This document shows, piece by piece, positions 36,243-45,335 of a DNA stretch of 64,000 nucleotides. Both the position numbers and the translations under genes were made by a program. The stretch comes from Clavibacter michiganensis. Its GTDB lineage: Bacteria; Actinomycetota; Actinomycetes; Actinomycetales; Microbacteriaceae. Position 1 is the first letter of the stretch. Every line of letters begins with the position of its first letter. The notes below the pieces were generated by a model. It saw only the letters and a program-made list of their open reading frames with translations, did not search any database and had not been told where the DNA came from. The stretch lies in contig MDHJ01000001.1 of assembly GCA_002150995.1 (NCBI GenBank), forward strand, positions 62,001 through 126,000, read 5' to 3'.

Positions 36243-37250
36243 TCAGCGCTCGAAGAAGTCGCTGAGGCCCGGGATCTGGAAGCCCTCGCCGAAGTTGGAC
36301 ACCTGGTCGCCGAGGCCCGTGAGGTAGTCGCCGCCGCTCTGCGCGATGCCGTCGACGCCCTCGGTCAGCCCGCCGAGGTCGCCGACGCCCTCGAACCCCT
36401 CGAGGCCGAAGCCCTCGGTGAGCCCCGCGAAGTCGATGCCGTCGGCCATCGCGCCGGACAGGAGCGGCCCGGCCACGGAGCTGATCACGGCACCGGAGGC
36501 GACGGCCAGCGCGACGCCGCCGAGCGCGGCGACGCCGGCACCCGCGGCGGCACCGGCCACGAAGGTGCCGGCGCGGCCACCGCGACCCGACGACCCGTGA
36601 CCGCCGAGCACCCTCTGCATGAGGCCGGGGCGGCTGGTCTGGCCGCGGGTGGCCGCGAGGGCGAGGTCGTCGACGCTGCCGCTGCGCGGGCGCTCGTGCG
36701 CCGGCAGCTCCTCGGTGAGGCGCGCCTGGACGAGCTCGCGCTGCGCCGGAGTGAGGCGCGCGAACGCCTCACGGTGCACCTGCTCGAGCTGCTCCGGGGA
36801 GGCGGTGCGCAGGAGGTAGTCGTACTTGCCGAGGGCGACGCGGTCGGCCTCGGAGGCGGGCTGCGCCGCGCCCTGTCCACGGCGGCCGGCAGCGGACGCG
36901 TCGTCCCGCGGCTGCCCGTAGCCGGACCGCCCGTGGTCGGACTGCCCGTAGTCGGGCTGGCCGTACTCGATCCGGCCGTCCCCGGGCTGCGACGTCGGAC
37001 GTGCGCCGTACGACGGGCCCCGGCCGTGCGCGGTCCCGGTGCCCTGGTCGCGGCGGTCCGGCTCGTCGCCCGTGAGCTTCCCGGCGGCCGAGCGGACGAC
37101 GCTGCGCCAGTCGGTGCCGGAGCCGGATCCCGCGCCGTTCCCGGTGCCGGAGCCGGAGCCCTGGCTCCGGTCGGGGCCGGAGGAGGACGAGGAGGAGGAG
37201 TCGCGGAGCGCTCGTGCGGCGGCGCCGAGCAGGCGGCTGAGGTTCGACAT
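36243..37250 (-). CDS. Uncharacterised membrane-associated protein with disordered N-terminal half
   Basis: A 335-residue protein. Residues 1-150 are low-complexity, rich in Ser, Gly, Tyr and Gln (repeating YGQPDYGQSDHG-like units). A helical domain follows (KYDYLLRTASPEQLEQVHRE, then RLTPAQRELVQARLTEEL), a module I recall from actinobacterial proteins often mislabelled cation-transporting ATPase; there is no ATPase motif. A glycine/alanine-rich hydrophobic stretch (about 225-270) and a tail with repeated EGF/EGV elements close the chain. ATG 37250 has GAGG 8 bases upstream. Function unknown. Confidence 0.65.
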   Translation of the reverse strand: MSNLSRLLGAAARALRDSSSSSSSGPDRSQGSGSGTGNGAGSGSGTDWRSVVRSAAGKLTGDEPDRRDQGTGTAHGRGPSYGARPTSQPGDGRIEYGQPDYGQSDHGRSGYGQPRDDASAAGRRGQGAAQPASEADRVALGKYDYLLRTASPEQLEQVHREAFARLTPAQRELVQARLTEELPAHERPRSGSVDDLALAATRGQTSRPGLMQRVLGGHGSSGRGGRAGTFVAGAAAGAGVAALGGVALAVASGAVISSVAGPLLSGAMADGIDFAGLTEGFGLEGFEGVGDLGGLTEGVDGIAQSGGDYLTGLGDQVSNFGEGFQIPGLSDFFER

Positions 37251-37401
37251 GAGAACCATCCTCGCGGGTGGGCCTGTGGAGGACCCCGGAGCGGTCGGGG
37301 AGAGCCCGGGGAAGCGCGGCCCCGCGGGAGGGTTCGACCGCCGCCGTGCGGGTCGACCGCCGCCGGAGACGCCGATCCGACGGCCGCCGACCCACCGGCC
37401 T

Positions 37402-38487
37402 TCAGCGGAGCACGCGCTCGGCAGCGCCGAGCACCAGGTCGAGCAGGGCGACGAGGTCGGCGACGGCGTCCTCCGGCGGCTCGTCGGGGAGGCTGCCGCG
37501 TCGCGGCGCGGATCCGGCGTCGAGGGACGCGACGAAGTCGGCCGCGAGCTTCCAGCGGAGGGCGAGGGCGGCGTCGAGCCCGCGCCGCACCACCTCCGTC
37601 GGCACGTGCCCGCCGGCCGAGCGGATCCCCGCCGCGTGCCGCTCGACGGCCTCGTCGAGCACCGTCGCCACGTCGGCCGCGGTCGCGTCGCCCCGCCGGA
37701 CCGACGAGCACAGCAGCGACGCGAGGTCCGCGCCCACCGGCCCCGGGCCGACGGACTCCCAGTCGATGAGCACGATCCCGCCCGCGTCGCGGAACACGTT
37801 CGCGCCCGTCGCGTCGTGATGGCAGAGGGTCGACGGCAGGTTCTCCAGGGTCGCGCGCACGAGGTCCTGCGCTGCGAGGAGCCGCGCCGCCGCGGGGATG
37901 CGCGTGCCGAGGAGCGCGACGGCGCGCGGCCCGGCGCCGGCGAGGGTCCGCGCGCCCGCGTCCGCCGCCTCGGGCTGCGCATGTCGGTCGATCCAACCCG
38001 CGAGGAGCCACGGTTCCTCCGGTGGCCGTCCGAGCCACGTCCCGGCGAGGGCGCCCAGGGACTCCGCGGCGGCGAGCAGGTCGGCGGGGTCGAGGGGCCG
38101 CCGCCCCGCGTGCCGCACCTCCTCGATCCAGAGGGTCGTGCCGCCGCCCGCGTCGTGCAGGGTGCCGTGCGCGCGCGGCGCCCGGATCCCGGCGGGCAGC
38201 CCGTCGAGCAGGCCCGATCGGTGGGCGGCGAGCTCCCGCGCGGCGTTCCGCAGGAGGTACGGCACGGCGAGGGCGGGGCCCTCCGTGCGCTTCTCGACGA
38301 GCGCCCACGGCACGGGCCCGGTGCCGTCCACCGGGTGCGCCACCCCGTGGATCCGCGTCACCGCACGGTGCGCGAGGAACGCGTCGTACTCGAGCGGGTC
38401 CCGCCGCACATCGTCGAGCGCGGCGACGGGACGACCCAGGAGGTCGCCGACCGCCGCCCGGAGCCCGGCGTCCCGCTCGTCGTCCAT
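37402..38487 (-). CDS. APH-family phosphotransferase
   Basis: A 361-residue kinase-like protein. The catalytic loop is STLCHHDATGANVFRD (H-x-D-x-x-x-x-N) and the metal-binding aspartate is in IVLIDWESVGPGPVGADLASLL. The N-terminal lobe contains VEKRTEGPALAVPYLLRNAARELAAHRS, with a candidate ATP-binding lysine. It is unrelated in detail to the smaller APH at 7209. Substrate unknown. A -10 element (complement of 38494-38499) ends 6 bases before the ATG. Confidence 0.8.
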   Translation of the reverse strand: MDDERDAGLRAAVGDLLGRPVAALDDVRRDPLEYDAFLAHRAVTRIHGVAHPVDGTGPVPWALVEKRTEGPALAVPYLLRNAARELAAHRSGLLDGLPAGIRAPRAHGTLHDAGGGTTLWIEEVRHAGRRPLDPADLLAAAESLGALAGTWLGRPPEEPWLLAGWIDRHAQPEAADAGARTLAGAGPRAVALLGTRIPAAARLLAAQDLVRATLENLPSTLCHHDATGANVFRDAGGIVLIDWESVGPGPVGADLASLLCSSVRRGDATAADVATVLDEAVERHAAGIRSAGGHVPTEVVRRGLDAALALRWKLAADFVASLDAGSAPRRGSLPDEPPEDAVADLVALLDLVLGAAERVLR

Positions 38488-38493
38488 CCTCCG

Positions 38494-38499
38494 ACGCTA
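38494..38499 (-). promoter_or_regulatory. -10 element of a probable leaderless promoter
   Basis: On the minus strand TAGCGT ends 6 bases before the ATG at 38487. The intervening CGGAGG could also serve as a very close ribosome site. Confidence 0.45.
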
Positions 38500-38598
38500 G
38501 CGACGCGGAACCTCGTGCGGCGCCGGTGGGGGCGCCAGGATGGTGCGGACGGCAGGAGCGGGCGCATGGAGCCTCGCAGCGCGTCCGCGGCGGACGCG

Positions 38599-38940
38599 TC
38601 AGCTCTCCGGGTCGTCCCCGAAGGCGCGCAGCTCCTGCGGGCAGCGGCACGCGGCCGCGATGCGCGCCGCCCACTCGAGCGCGGTCTGGCGGGTCGGGAG
38701 GTCGAGGATCGCGTAGCCGCCCTCCAGCCGGCTCGTCTGCGGGTAGGCGCCCGGCGTCACGGTCCCGTCGGCCGCGACCCGCACGGGTGGGATCCCCTCG
38801 TCGATGCCGCCGCCGAAGACCCAGACGCCCGCCGCCTTCGCCTCCCGCACCACGGCATGCGACTCGTCCACCACGGTCTGCCACTCGCCCTCGGGCACGA
38901 CCATCTCGCCGCTCGGGAACGAGATCAGGTACTTCGTCAT
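38599..38940 (-). CDS. YCII-related (DGPF) domain protein
   Basis: A 113-residue ferredoxin-like fold protein. TKYLISFPSGEMVVP opens the first strand, and WVFGGGIDEGIPP, LEGGYAILDLPTRQTALEWAARI and CPQELRAFGDDPES complete it. Relatives are found beside ECF sigma factors as possible regulatory partners, but none is adjacent here. It is probably cytoplasmic; role unknown. ATG 38940 follows GGAGG. Confidence 0.82.
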   Translation of the reverse strand: MTKYLISFPSGEMVVPEGEWQTVVDESHAVVREAKAAGVWVFGGGIDEGIPPVRVAADGTVTPGAYPQTSRLEGGYAILDLPTRQTALEWAARIAAACRCPQELRAFGDDPES

Positions 38941-39134
38941 CTCCGGCCTCCTCGCCGTCCTCGCGTCGCGTCCGCCGCGTGACCCCATCCTGGCCCCGGA
39001 CCGCAGGGCCACGGGGGAGGAGGGGGCGGCCGACCGGGCGCACCCCGGCCGATCCCCGCCGGATGCCCGCCCGCTCCGCCGCCCGCTGTGGAGGGGTCAC
39101 GAGGTAAGGGCACCCTCACCTGCACGATGGCCCG

Positions 39135-39710
39135 ATGACCTCGATACCCTCCACCGCGCCCCTGCCCGCCCGCATCCCGGAGCGCGCGGGCCCGGATCCG
39201 CGGACCCTCACCCGGCTCCGGGCCGCCGCCGCGCTCCGCATCGCCTTCGGCCTCGTCTGGGGCGTCGATGCGGCCCTCAAGTGGATGCCGGGATTCGTCG
39301 AGGGGCAGACGCTGCCCGACGAGCTCGGCAGGGCCGCGGAGGTGGGCACGCCCGTGGTCCACGACTGGCTGCTGCTCTGGAACCGCGTGGGCCTGTCGGA
39401 CCCGTCGCTCTTCGCGCACGTCATCGCGATCGTCGAGACCGCGGTCGCGGTGCTCCTGGTCCTCGGGCTCCTGTCCCGCACGGCGCTCCTCGCCAGCGCG
39501 GTGCTGAGCCTCGGCATCTGGACCGGAGCGGAGGGCATGCACCTGCCGTGGTTCCGCGACGGGCAAACCGACCTCGGGCCCTCCGTCGGCTACGTCGTCG
39601 CGTCCCTGGGTCTGTGCCTGTCGTCGTCGGGTGCCGTGTGGAGCGTCGACTCCCTCCTCGCGCGGCGGCGGGGCGGCGCCCCGGTCCGGGTCGGGAGCGG
39701 GCGCGCCTGA
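39135..39710 (+). CDS. DoxX-like membrane protein
   Basis: A 191-residue protein with four predicted membrane segments. RAAAALRIAFGLVWGVDAALKW is the first and carries the DoxX-type opening. The second is around AHVIAIVETAVAVLLVLGLL, the third around TALLASAVLSLGIWTG, and the fourth is SVGYVVASLGLCLSS. Residues between segments 1 and 2 are extracellular. The precise function of the family (redox or quinone-linked) is not settled. Transcription may begin near the TAAGGG patch just upstream. Confidence 0.8.
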   Translation: MTSIPSTAPLPARIPERAGPDPRTLTRLRAAAALRIAFGLVWGVDAALKWMPGFVEGQTLPDELGRAAEVGTPVVHDWLLLWNRVGLSDPSLFAHVIAIVETAVAVLLVLGLLSRTALLASAVLSLGIWTGAEGMHLPWFRDGQTDLGPSVGYVVASLGLCLSSSGAVWSVDSLLARRRGGAPVRVGSGRA

Positions 39711-39716
39711 CCGCCG

Positions 39717-40267
39717 TCAGCGGGTCGCGGGATCCAGCTCCATCCGCATGAAGACGCTCGCGCGCGCGTACGGCACGTGGCCGGCCTCCTCCGGGGCGAC
39801 GTGGCGGAAGCCGACGGCCTCGTAGAGGTGCACGGCGGCCGGCAGGTCGACGCTGCTCGCGAGCACGAGGGCGGCGGCGCCGCGGCGACGGGCCTCGGCG
39901 ACGGCCGCGTGGAGGAGGCGCCGCCCGGTGCCGCGGCCGCGCACGGTCTCGTCGACCGCCATCTTCGCGAGCTCCCACACGCCGTCGCCCTCGGGGATCA
40001 GCGCGACGCAGCCGAGGATCCGGTCGCCCGCGCGGGCCAGGAGCACCTCGCCGCCGTGGTCGACGATCTGACCCCGCGGGTCGGCGAGCACGCGCTCGTC
40101 CTCGGCTCGATCACGAAGTGCGTGGTGATCCACGCCTCGTTGAGCGCGCGGAAGGCCGCGGCGTCGGCCGCGTCGCGCATCGGGCCGATGTCGAGGGCGG
40201 GGGCGGCGGGGATCCCGGGGGCGGGCTCCCCGGCGGGCGGGGTGCGGATGTCGGGGCTCGTGCTCAT
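39717..40267 (-). CDS. GNAT-family N-acetyltransferase (one apparent frameshift)
   Basis: After repair a 183-residue acetyltransferase. The acetyl-CoA pyrophosphate loop is in KMAVDETVRGRGTGRRLLHAAV, and the following strand and helix are ALVLASSVDLPAAVHLYEAVGFRHV. The start MSTSPDIRTP at 40267 and the body are in different frames; adding one base at about 40104 joins THFVIE to PEDERVLADP and gives 184 whole codons. The acceptor substrate is unknown. It is divergent from the LysR gene, which may control it. Confidence 0.75.
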
Positions 40268-40324
40268 GCCCCCAGCCTCGTCGCTGCGCACCGGCACCGT
40301 CCAATGTGGAAAGCACGTGATCGA

Positions 40325-40330
40325 TAGCGT
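40325..40330 (+). promoter_or_regulatory. -10 element of a probable leaderless promoter
   Basis: TAGCGT ends 6 bases before the ATG at 40337 and directly abuts an alternative GTG at 40331, favouring the ATG. Confidence 0.5.
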
Positions 40331-40336
40331 GTGCGC

Positions 40337-41230
40337 ATGGATCTCGACCTCCGCCTCGTGCGCGCCTTCCTCGCCGTCGCCGACGAGCTGCACTTCGGGC
40401 GGGCGGCGGAGGAGCTCGGCATCGCGCAGCCCGTGCTGTCCCAGCAGGTGCAGCGCCTCGAGCGGCGGCTCGGGGTCGCGCTGCTGACCCGCACCTCGCG
40501 GAGCGTCGCGCTGACGCCGGCGGGCGCCGCCCTGCGCGACCGCGGCCGCGCGCTCCTCCGCCAGGCCGACGCGGGGATCGACGAGGTCGCGCGCATCGCC
40601 CGCGGCGAGGTGGGCCGGCTCGAGATCGGCATGGTGCACTCGACCGTCGCGATCGGCGCGGAGGACCTCGGGCCGGTGGAGAGCATCCGCCGCTTCCGCG
40701 CCCGGCACCCGGACGTCGAGGTGCGCGTGCGCGAGGGCTTCACCGTCGACCTGATGGACGCCCTCCGCCGCGGCGAGCTCGACGTCGCGGTGGTGCGCGA
40801 CCCGGATCCGACCCCGGGGGTCGACCTGCGGGAGCTCGTGACGGAGCCGTTCGTCGCGATCGTGCCGGCCGCGCATCCGCTCGCGGACGCCGACGAGGTG
40901 GACGCGGCGCTCCTCGCCGACGAGCCGTTCGTCTTCCCGCCGCGGCGCGCCAGCGAGGACGCCTACCGCCGGAACCTCGCGCCCCTGACCGAGCGCGGGC
41001 GGGTGGTCCGCGTGGTGCAGGAGGGCTCGACGTGGACGATGATCGAGCACCTCGTGGGCGCCGGCCTCGGGGTCACGATCGCACCGCGGAGCGCCGCTGT
41101 GGGGGCGCCCGCCACCGTCCGGGTGCTCCCCCTCACCGGATCCCGGGCCGTCTCCACCGTGCACCTCGCGACCCACGCCGGCGGCAGCCGGGCCGTCGTC
41201 GACGCGTTCCTCGCGGCCCGGCTCGGCTGA
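40337..41230 (+). CDS. LysR-family transcriptional regulator
   Basis: A 297-residue regulator. The N-terminal winged HTH is textbook: MDLDLRLVRAFLAVADELHFG, then RAAEELGIAQPVLSQQVQRLERRLG, then LLTRTSRSVALTPAG. The remainder is the type 2 periplasmic-binding-like effector domain (GRLEIGMVHSTV through APRSAAVG). LysR regulators usually act on the divergent gene, here the acetyltransferase, but could also act on the aldehyde dehydrogenase downstream. The ATG at 40337 is preferred over GTG 40331. Confidence 0.92.
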   Translation: MDLDLRLVRAFLAVADELHFGRAAEELGIAQPVLSQQVQRLERRLGVALLTRTSRSVALTPAGAALRDRGRALLRQADAGIDEVARIARGEVGRLEIGMVHSTVAIGAEDLGPVESIRRFRARHPDVEVRVREGFTVDLMDALRRGELDVAVVRDPDPTPGVDLRELVTEPFVAIVPAAHPLADADEVDAALLADEPFVFPPRRASEDAYRRNLAPLTERGRVVRVVQEGSTWTMIEHLVGAGLGVTIAPRSAAVGAPATVRVLPLTGSRAVSTVHLATHAGGSRAVVDAFLAARLG

Positions 41231-41336
41231 CCGCGGAGCCCGACCGGGTCGCGCCGACGCGCCCTGCTGCCGGCCGTGCCCGCTCGATATCGTGGGCTCG
41301 ACCGCGCCACCCGCGCGGCGTTCGAGGAGGAGCATC

Positions 41337-42716
41337 ATGAGCAGCTACGCCGTCACCGATCCGACCACCGGCGAGACCGTCGCCGAGCATCCCGGGATCA
41401 CCGACGCGGAGCTGCAGGACGCGATCGCGCGGGCCGAGGCCGCCCACCGCGGCTGGTCGCGCCGCACCACGGTCGCCGAGCGCGCCGCCCTCGTCGCCCG
41501 CGTCGCCGAGCTGCACGTGGAGCGCCGCGACGAGCTGGCCCGCATCATCGTGCGCGAGATGGGGAAGCCCCTCGACCAGGCGCTCGGCGAGGTCGACTTC
41601 GCGGCCGACATCTACGGCTACTACGCGACGAACGCGGAGGAGTTCCTCGCCGACGAGCCCATCGCGCTGGCCGACGGCACCGGATCCGCGTTCGTGCGCC
41701 GCTCGGGCCTCGGCGTCCTCCTCGGGATCATGCCGTGGAACTTCCCGTACTACCAGGTGGCCCGGTTCGCGGGCCCCGCGATCGTCACCGGCAACGCGAT
41801 CCTGCTGAAGCACGCGCCGCAGTGCCCGGAGTCGGCCGACGCCATCCAGCGCATCCTCCGCGACGCGGCGGCGGACGTCGGCGCCGACCCGGGCGTCTAC
41901 GTCAGCGTGCTCGCCGCGAACGAGCAGATCGAGGGCGTCATCGCCGACCCGCGCGTGCAGGGCGTCTCCGTCACCGGGTCCGAGCGCGCGGGCGCCGCCG
42001 TGGCCGAGATCGCGGGCCGGCACCTGAAGAAGGTCGTGCTGGAGCTCGGCGGATCCGACCCCTTCATCCTGCTGTCGACCGACGACCTCGACGCGGTCGT
42101 CGCCGACGCGGTGGCCGCGCGCCTCGACAACAACGGCCAGTCCTGCAACGGCGCCAAGCGCTTCCTCGTGATCGACCACCTCTACGACGACTTCGCCGCC
42201 CGCTTCACGGCCGCGCTCACGGAGGCCCAGCCCGCGGATCCGATGGCCGACGGCACCCTGCTCGGCCCGCTCTCCTCGCGCGCCGCGACCGAGCGGCTCA
42301 CCGAGCAGCTGGCCCGCGCGGTCGACCAGGGCGCGACCGTGCTCGCGAGCGGGGAGCCCGTGGGCAACATGTTCCCGCCCGCGGTGCTCGCCGACGTGAC
42401 GCCCGCGATGGACGCCTACCGCGAGGAGTTCTTCGGGCCGGTCGCCGCGCTGTACCGCGTCTCCTCCGCGGAGGAGGCGGTGGAGCTCGCCAACGACACC
42501 CCGTTCGGCCTCGGCTCGTACGTCTACACGACAGATCCGGAGGAGGCCCTGCGGGTCGCCGACGGCATCGACGCGGGCATGGTCTGGGTCAACCTGGTGC
42601 TGGGCGACGCGGCCGAGCTGCCCTTCGGCGGCGTGAAGCGCTCCGGCTCCGGCCGTGAGCTCGGCCGGCACGCGGTCGACGAGTTCGCCAACCGGAAGCT
42701 GATCCGCATCGCCTGA
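41337..42716 (+). CDS. NAD(P)-dependent aldehyde dehydrogenase (succinate-semialdehyde type)
   Basis: A 459-residue aldehyde dehydrogenase oxidising an aldehyde to its acid. The catalytic residues are visible: Asn135 (IMPWNFPYYQ), Glu236 (VVLELGGSDPFI) and Cys270 (NNGQSCNGAKRF). EFFGPVAALYRV and the closing LPFGGVKRSGSGRELG are family signatures. The Gln-Ser-Cys context and the length fit the GabD/SSADH subgroup, but the substrate is not proven. ATG 41337 follows GAGGAGGAG. It lies directly ahead of the sulfur operon, separated by a short hairpin; a shared role in disposing of an aldehyde is possible. Confidence 0.88.
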   Translation: MSSYAVTDPTTGETVAEHPGITDAELQDAIARAEAAHRGWSRRTTVAERAALVARVAELHVERRDELARIIVREMGKPLDQALGEVDFAADIYGYYATNAEEFLADEPIALADGTGSAFVRRSGLGVLLGIMPWNFPYYQVARFAGPAIVTGNAILLKHAPQCPESADAIQRILRDAAADVGADPGVYVSVLAANEQIEGVIADPRVQGVSVTGSERAGAAVAEIAGRHLKKVVLELGGSDPFILLSTDDLDAVVADAVAARLDNNGQSCNGAKRFLVIDHLYDDFAARFTAALTEAQPADPMADGTLLGPLSSRAATERLTEQLARAVDQGATVLASGEPVGNMFPPAVLADVTPAMDAYREEFFGPVAALYRVSSAEEAVELANDTPFGLGSYVYTTDPEEALRVADGIDAGMVWVNLVLGDAAELPFGGVKRSGSGRELGRHAVDEFANRKLIRIA

Positions 42717-42720
42717 GGGA

Positions 42721-42737
42721 GCGGGGTCGCGCCCCGC
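42721..42737 (+). terminator. Short hairpin after the aldehyde dehydrogenase
   Basis: Arms GCGGGG (42721-42726) and CCCCGC (42732-42737) with a TCGCG loop, 5 bases past the stop. It is weak; read-through into the next operon is plausible. Confidence 0.4.
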
Positions 42738-42802
42738 CCGCCCGTGTCCTCGTGTGACGCGGGCGCTCGCCACGGCGGGGGGAAGCCCGGCATCGTGGCG
42801 TC

Positions 42803-44151
42803 ATGGTGAAGGTCACGACGGCGCCGATCGACGAGATCCGCGGCCAGCGCACGAGCATCAAGTGGACGCGGTTCCCCGCGGACGTGCTGCCCCTGTTCGT
42901 GGCCGAGATGGACTACGCGATCGCCGAGCCCGTCGTCGACGAGCTGGTGCGGCGGATCCGCGCCTCCGACGTCGGCTACCTCGACGGCCCCGGCCCGCTC
43001 GCGCCCGCCTTCGCCCGGTTCGCCCGCGAGCGCTGGGGCTGGATCGTCGACGAGAGCCGCGTGCGCATCGCCACCGACGTGAGCGTCGGCATCGTCGAGA
43101 CCCTGCGGCTCGCGGTCCCGCGCGGCGGCCGCGTGGTCGTGACGCCGCCCGTGTACCCGCCCTTCTTCGAGCTGGTGGAGGAGGCGGGCGCACGCGTCGA
43201 GGAGGTGCCGCTCCTCGTGTCCGACGGCCGCGCGTCCCTCGACCTGGCGGGCCTCGAGCGGGCGTTCGCCTCCGGGGTCGACGCGTTCCTCCTCTGCAAC
43301 CCGCACAACCCGATGGGGCTCGTGCACGACGAGCGGACCCTCGCCGCCGTGGCCCGGCTGGCCGCCCGCCACGACGTGCTCGTGGTCAGCGACGAGGTGC
43401 ACGCCCCGCTGACGCTGCCGGGCGCGGCCTTCACGCCGTTCGCGCCGCTGGCCGAGGCGCTCGGCGCGAGCTCCGTCTGCGTCACGTCGGCGAGCAAGGG
43501 CTGGAACCTCGCGGGCGCCAAGTGCTCGCTCGTCATCGCGGGGGATCCGCGCACGCACGACCTCCTCGGCGGCCTCGTCGAGGAGGTGGCCTGTCGAACG
43601 AGCATCCTCGGGCTGCACGCCAACGTCGTCGCGTTCTCCTGTACCGACTGGCTCGACGACGCCATCGCCCGGATCGCCGCGAACGACCGGCTCCTCGCCT
43701 CCCTCCTCGCCGAGCACCTGCCCGGCGTGGTGCACCACCGCCCCGCCGCCGGCTACCTCGCCTGGCTCGACCTCCGCCCGCTCGGCCTCGGCGCCGACCC
43801 GACGGCCGTGATCCTCGACCGCGCGCGCGTCGCCCTCAACGCCGGCCACCTCTACGGCACCGGTGGCGCCGGGCATGCCCGCCTCAACCTCGCCTGCGAC
43901 CCGGACGTGCTGCGCGAGGCCGTGCGGCGGATCGCGGCGCTCGCCGCGTCCGGACCGGCGCCCGCGCCCGGATCCCGATCCGGATCCGCGCCTGCCGTCG
44001 CTCCGTCCGCCCCCGCCCCGCCACCGCCGGCGCCGACCTCCGCGCCTCCGCCCGCACCGCCGCCGTGCCCGACCACCGCGCCGTGCCCGACCACGGCGCC
44101 GCCCCCGCCCTCCGCGCCCGCACCGCCATCCACCGAGGAGTCCCCGCATGA
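42803..44151 (+). CDS. PatB/MalY-type C-S lyase (PLP; C-terminus uncertain)
   Basis: A PLP enzyme of aminotransferase class I fold that cleaves C-S bonds (cystathionine beta-lyase or cysteine-S-conjugate lyase). SIKWTRFPADVLPLFVAEMDY is the PatB signature. NPHNPMG, DEVHAPL (Asp197) and the PLP lysine Lys232 (TSASKGWNLAGAK) follow. The conserved domain ends near 43960, after HARLNLACDPDVLREAVRRIAAL. Beyond that the frame runs open through a Pro/Ala-rich stretch and into the next gene. Adding one base in this stretch yields a stop at 44151 overlapping the next start (ATGA), which is the likely true end. Tandem 18-bp units lie at 44062-44097. Confidence 0.8.
44062..44097. repeat. Two tandem 18-bp units in the C-S lyase 3' end
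   Basis: GCCGTGCCCGACCACCGC is followed directly by a copy with one substitution (44062-44079, 44080-44097). It lies in the poorly conserved, proline-coding tail. Confidence 0.7.
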
Positions 44152-45335
44152 CCGACCGCATCCTGACCACGCACGCCGGCAGCCTCCCGCGCACGCCCGA
44201 GCTGACCCGGCTGCTCGTCGCCCGCGATCAGCGGCGCGCGTTCGACGCGGACGAGCTGGCCGAGGTCACCGCATCCGCCGTCGCCGACACCGTGCGGCGG
44301 CAGCTGGAGACCGGCCTCGACATCGTGAACGACGGCGAGGTGCCGCGCGTCGGCTTCTCGACCTACGTGCTCGAGCGCATCGACGGGTTCGGCGGCGCCG
44401 GGCACCGCAAGCCCACGCTCGACTCGCTCCGGTTCCCGGAGTACGCCGCCTTCCAGGCGCGGCAGATCGTGGAGGGCGCCGACGTGGCGCGCGTCTGGGA
44501 TCCGCCGGTCGCGCAGGGTCTCCTCGAGTACGACCCGGCGCTCGCCGGGATCACGGAGGACCTCGACGGGTTCGACCGCGAGCTCGCCGTGCAGGCGGAC
44601 CGCGGCCTCGCCCCCGCCGGCACCTTCTTCTCGGCCGCGACCCCGGGCATCGTCTCGACGACCCTCCTGCTCGACGCCGCCAACCCCCACTACGGCGACG
44701 ACCGCGCCTACGTGTTCGCCCTCGCCGACCAGCTCAAGACCGAGTACGACGCCATCGTCGCGCGCGGGCACACCCTGCAGCTCGACGCACCCGACCTCGC
44801 GATGGAGCGCGTGATCCAGTTCGGCGACGCCACCCTCGAGGAGTTCCTCGCGGCCGTCGACCTGCACGTCGACGCCCTCAACCACGCGATCCGCGACATC
44901 CCGCGCGAGCGGGTGCGCCTGCACGTGTGCTGGGGCAACTGGCAGGGCCCGCACCAGGACGACGTGCCCGTCGACGTGCTGCTCCCGCACCTGTACCGGG
45001 CCCGCGTCGGCGCGTTCAGCATCCCGCTCGGCAATCCCGCGCACCAGCACGAGGCGCCCGCCTTCCGTGACCACCCGCTGCCCGAGGGCGCCGTCCTCAT
45101 CCCGGGGGTCGTGGACGTGACCACCAACTACCTGGAGCACCCGCAGGTGATCGCGAACCGGATCCTCGATGTCGTCGACGCGGTCGGCGACCCCGCCCGG
45201 GTCATCGCCGGCACCGACTGCGGCCTCTCCACGTTCGCGAGCTACGAGTTCGTCGCGACCGACGTCGCGTGGGCGAAGCTCGGCGCGCTCGTCGAGGGCG
45301 CGGCCATCGCCTCGCGTCGGGTGTTCGGCGCATGA
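44148..45335 (+). CDS. MetE C-terminal-like, zinc-dependent thiol/methyl transferase
   Basis: A 395-residue protein equal to the catalytic barrel of cobalamin-independent methionine synthase without the N-terminal folate half. The zinc site is visible: His259 and Cys261 (RLHVCWGNW), Cys358 (AGTDCGL) and a probable Glu or Asp ligand. TTHAGSLPRTPEL and ETGLDIVNDGEVPR are typical of the short MetE-like group that also includes epoxyalkane:coenzyme M transferase. The substrate is therefore a thiol, not necessarily homocysteine. It is distinct from the MesD gene at 57817. ATG 44148 follows GAGGAG; the stop overlaps the next gene (ATGA). Confidence 0.82.
   Translation: MTDRILTTHAGSLPRTPELTRLLVARDQRRAFDADELAEVTASAVADTVRRQLETGLDIVNDGEVPRVGFSTYVLERIDGFGGAGHRKPTLDSLRFPEYAAFQARQIVEGADVARVWDPPVAQGLLEYDPALAGITEDLDGFDRELAVQADRGLAPAGTFFSAATPGIVSTTLLLDAANPHYGDDRAYVFALADQLKTEYDAIVARGHTLQLDAPDLAMERVIQFGDATLEEFLAAVDLHVDALNHAIRDIPRERVRLHVCWGNWQGPHQDDVPVDVLLPHLYRARVGAFSIPLGNPAHQHEAPAFRDHPLPEGAVLIPGVVDVTTNYLEHPQVIANRILDVVDAVGDPARVIAGTDCGLSTFASYEFVATDVAWAKLGALVEGAAIASRRVFGA

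Noticed and set aside
39100..39118. A second iron box upstream of the DoxX-like gene
   Set aside because: Only about 14 of 19 positions match the box at 30479, the symmetry is broken in the centre, and the gene has no clear iron link. Not strong enough to annotate.
42803..45070. A possible C-S lyase/MetE fusion protein
   Set aside because: The MetE-like sequence is in a different frame from the open extension, has its own ATG and ribosome site at 44148, and one added base closes the lyase at 44151.
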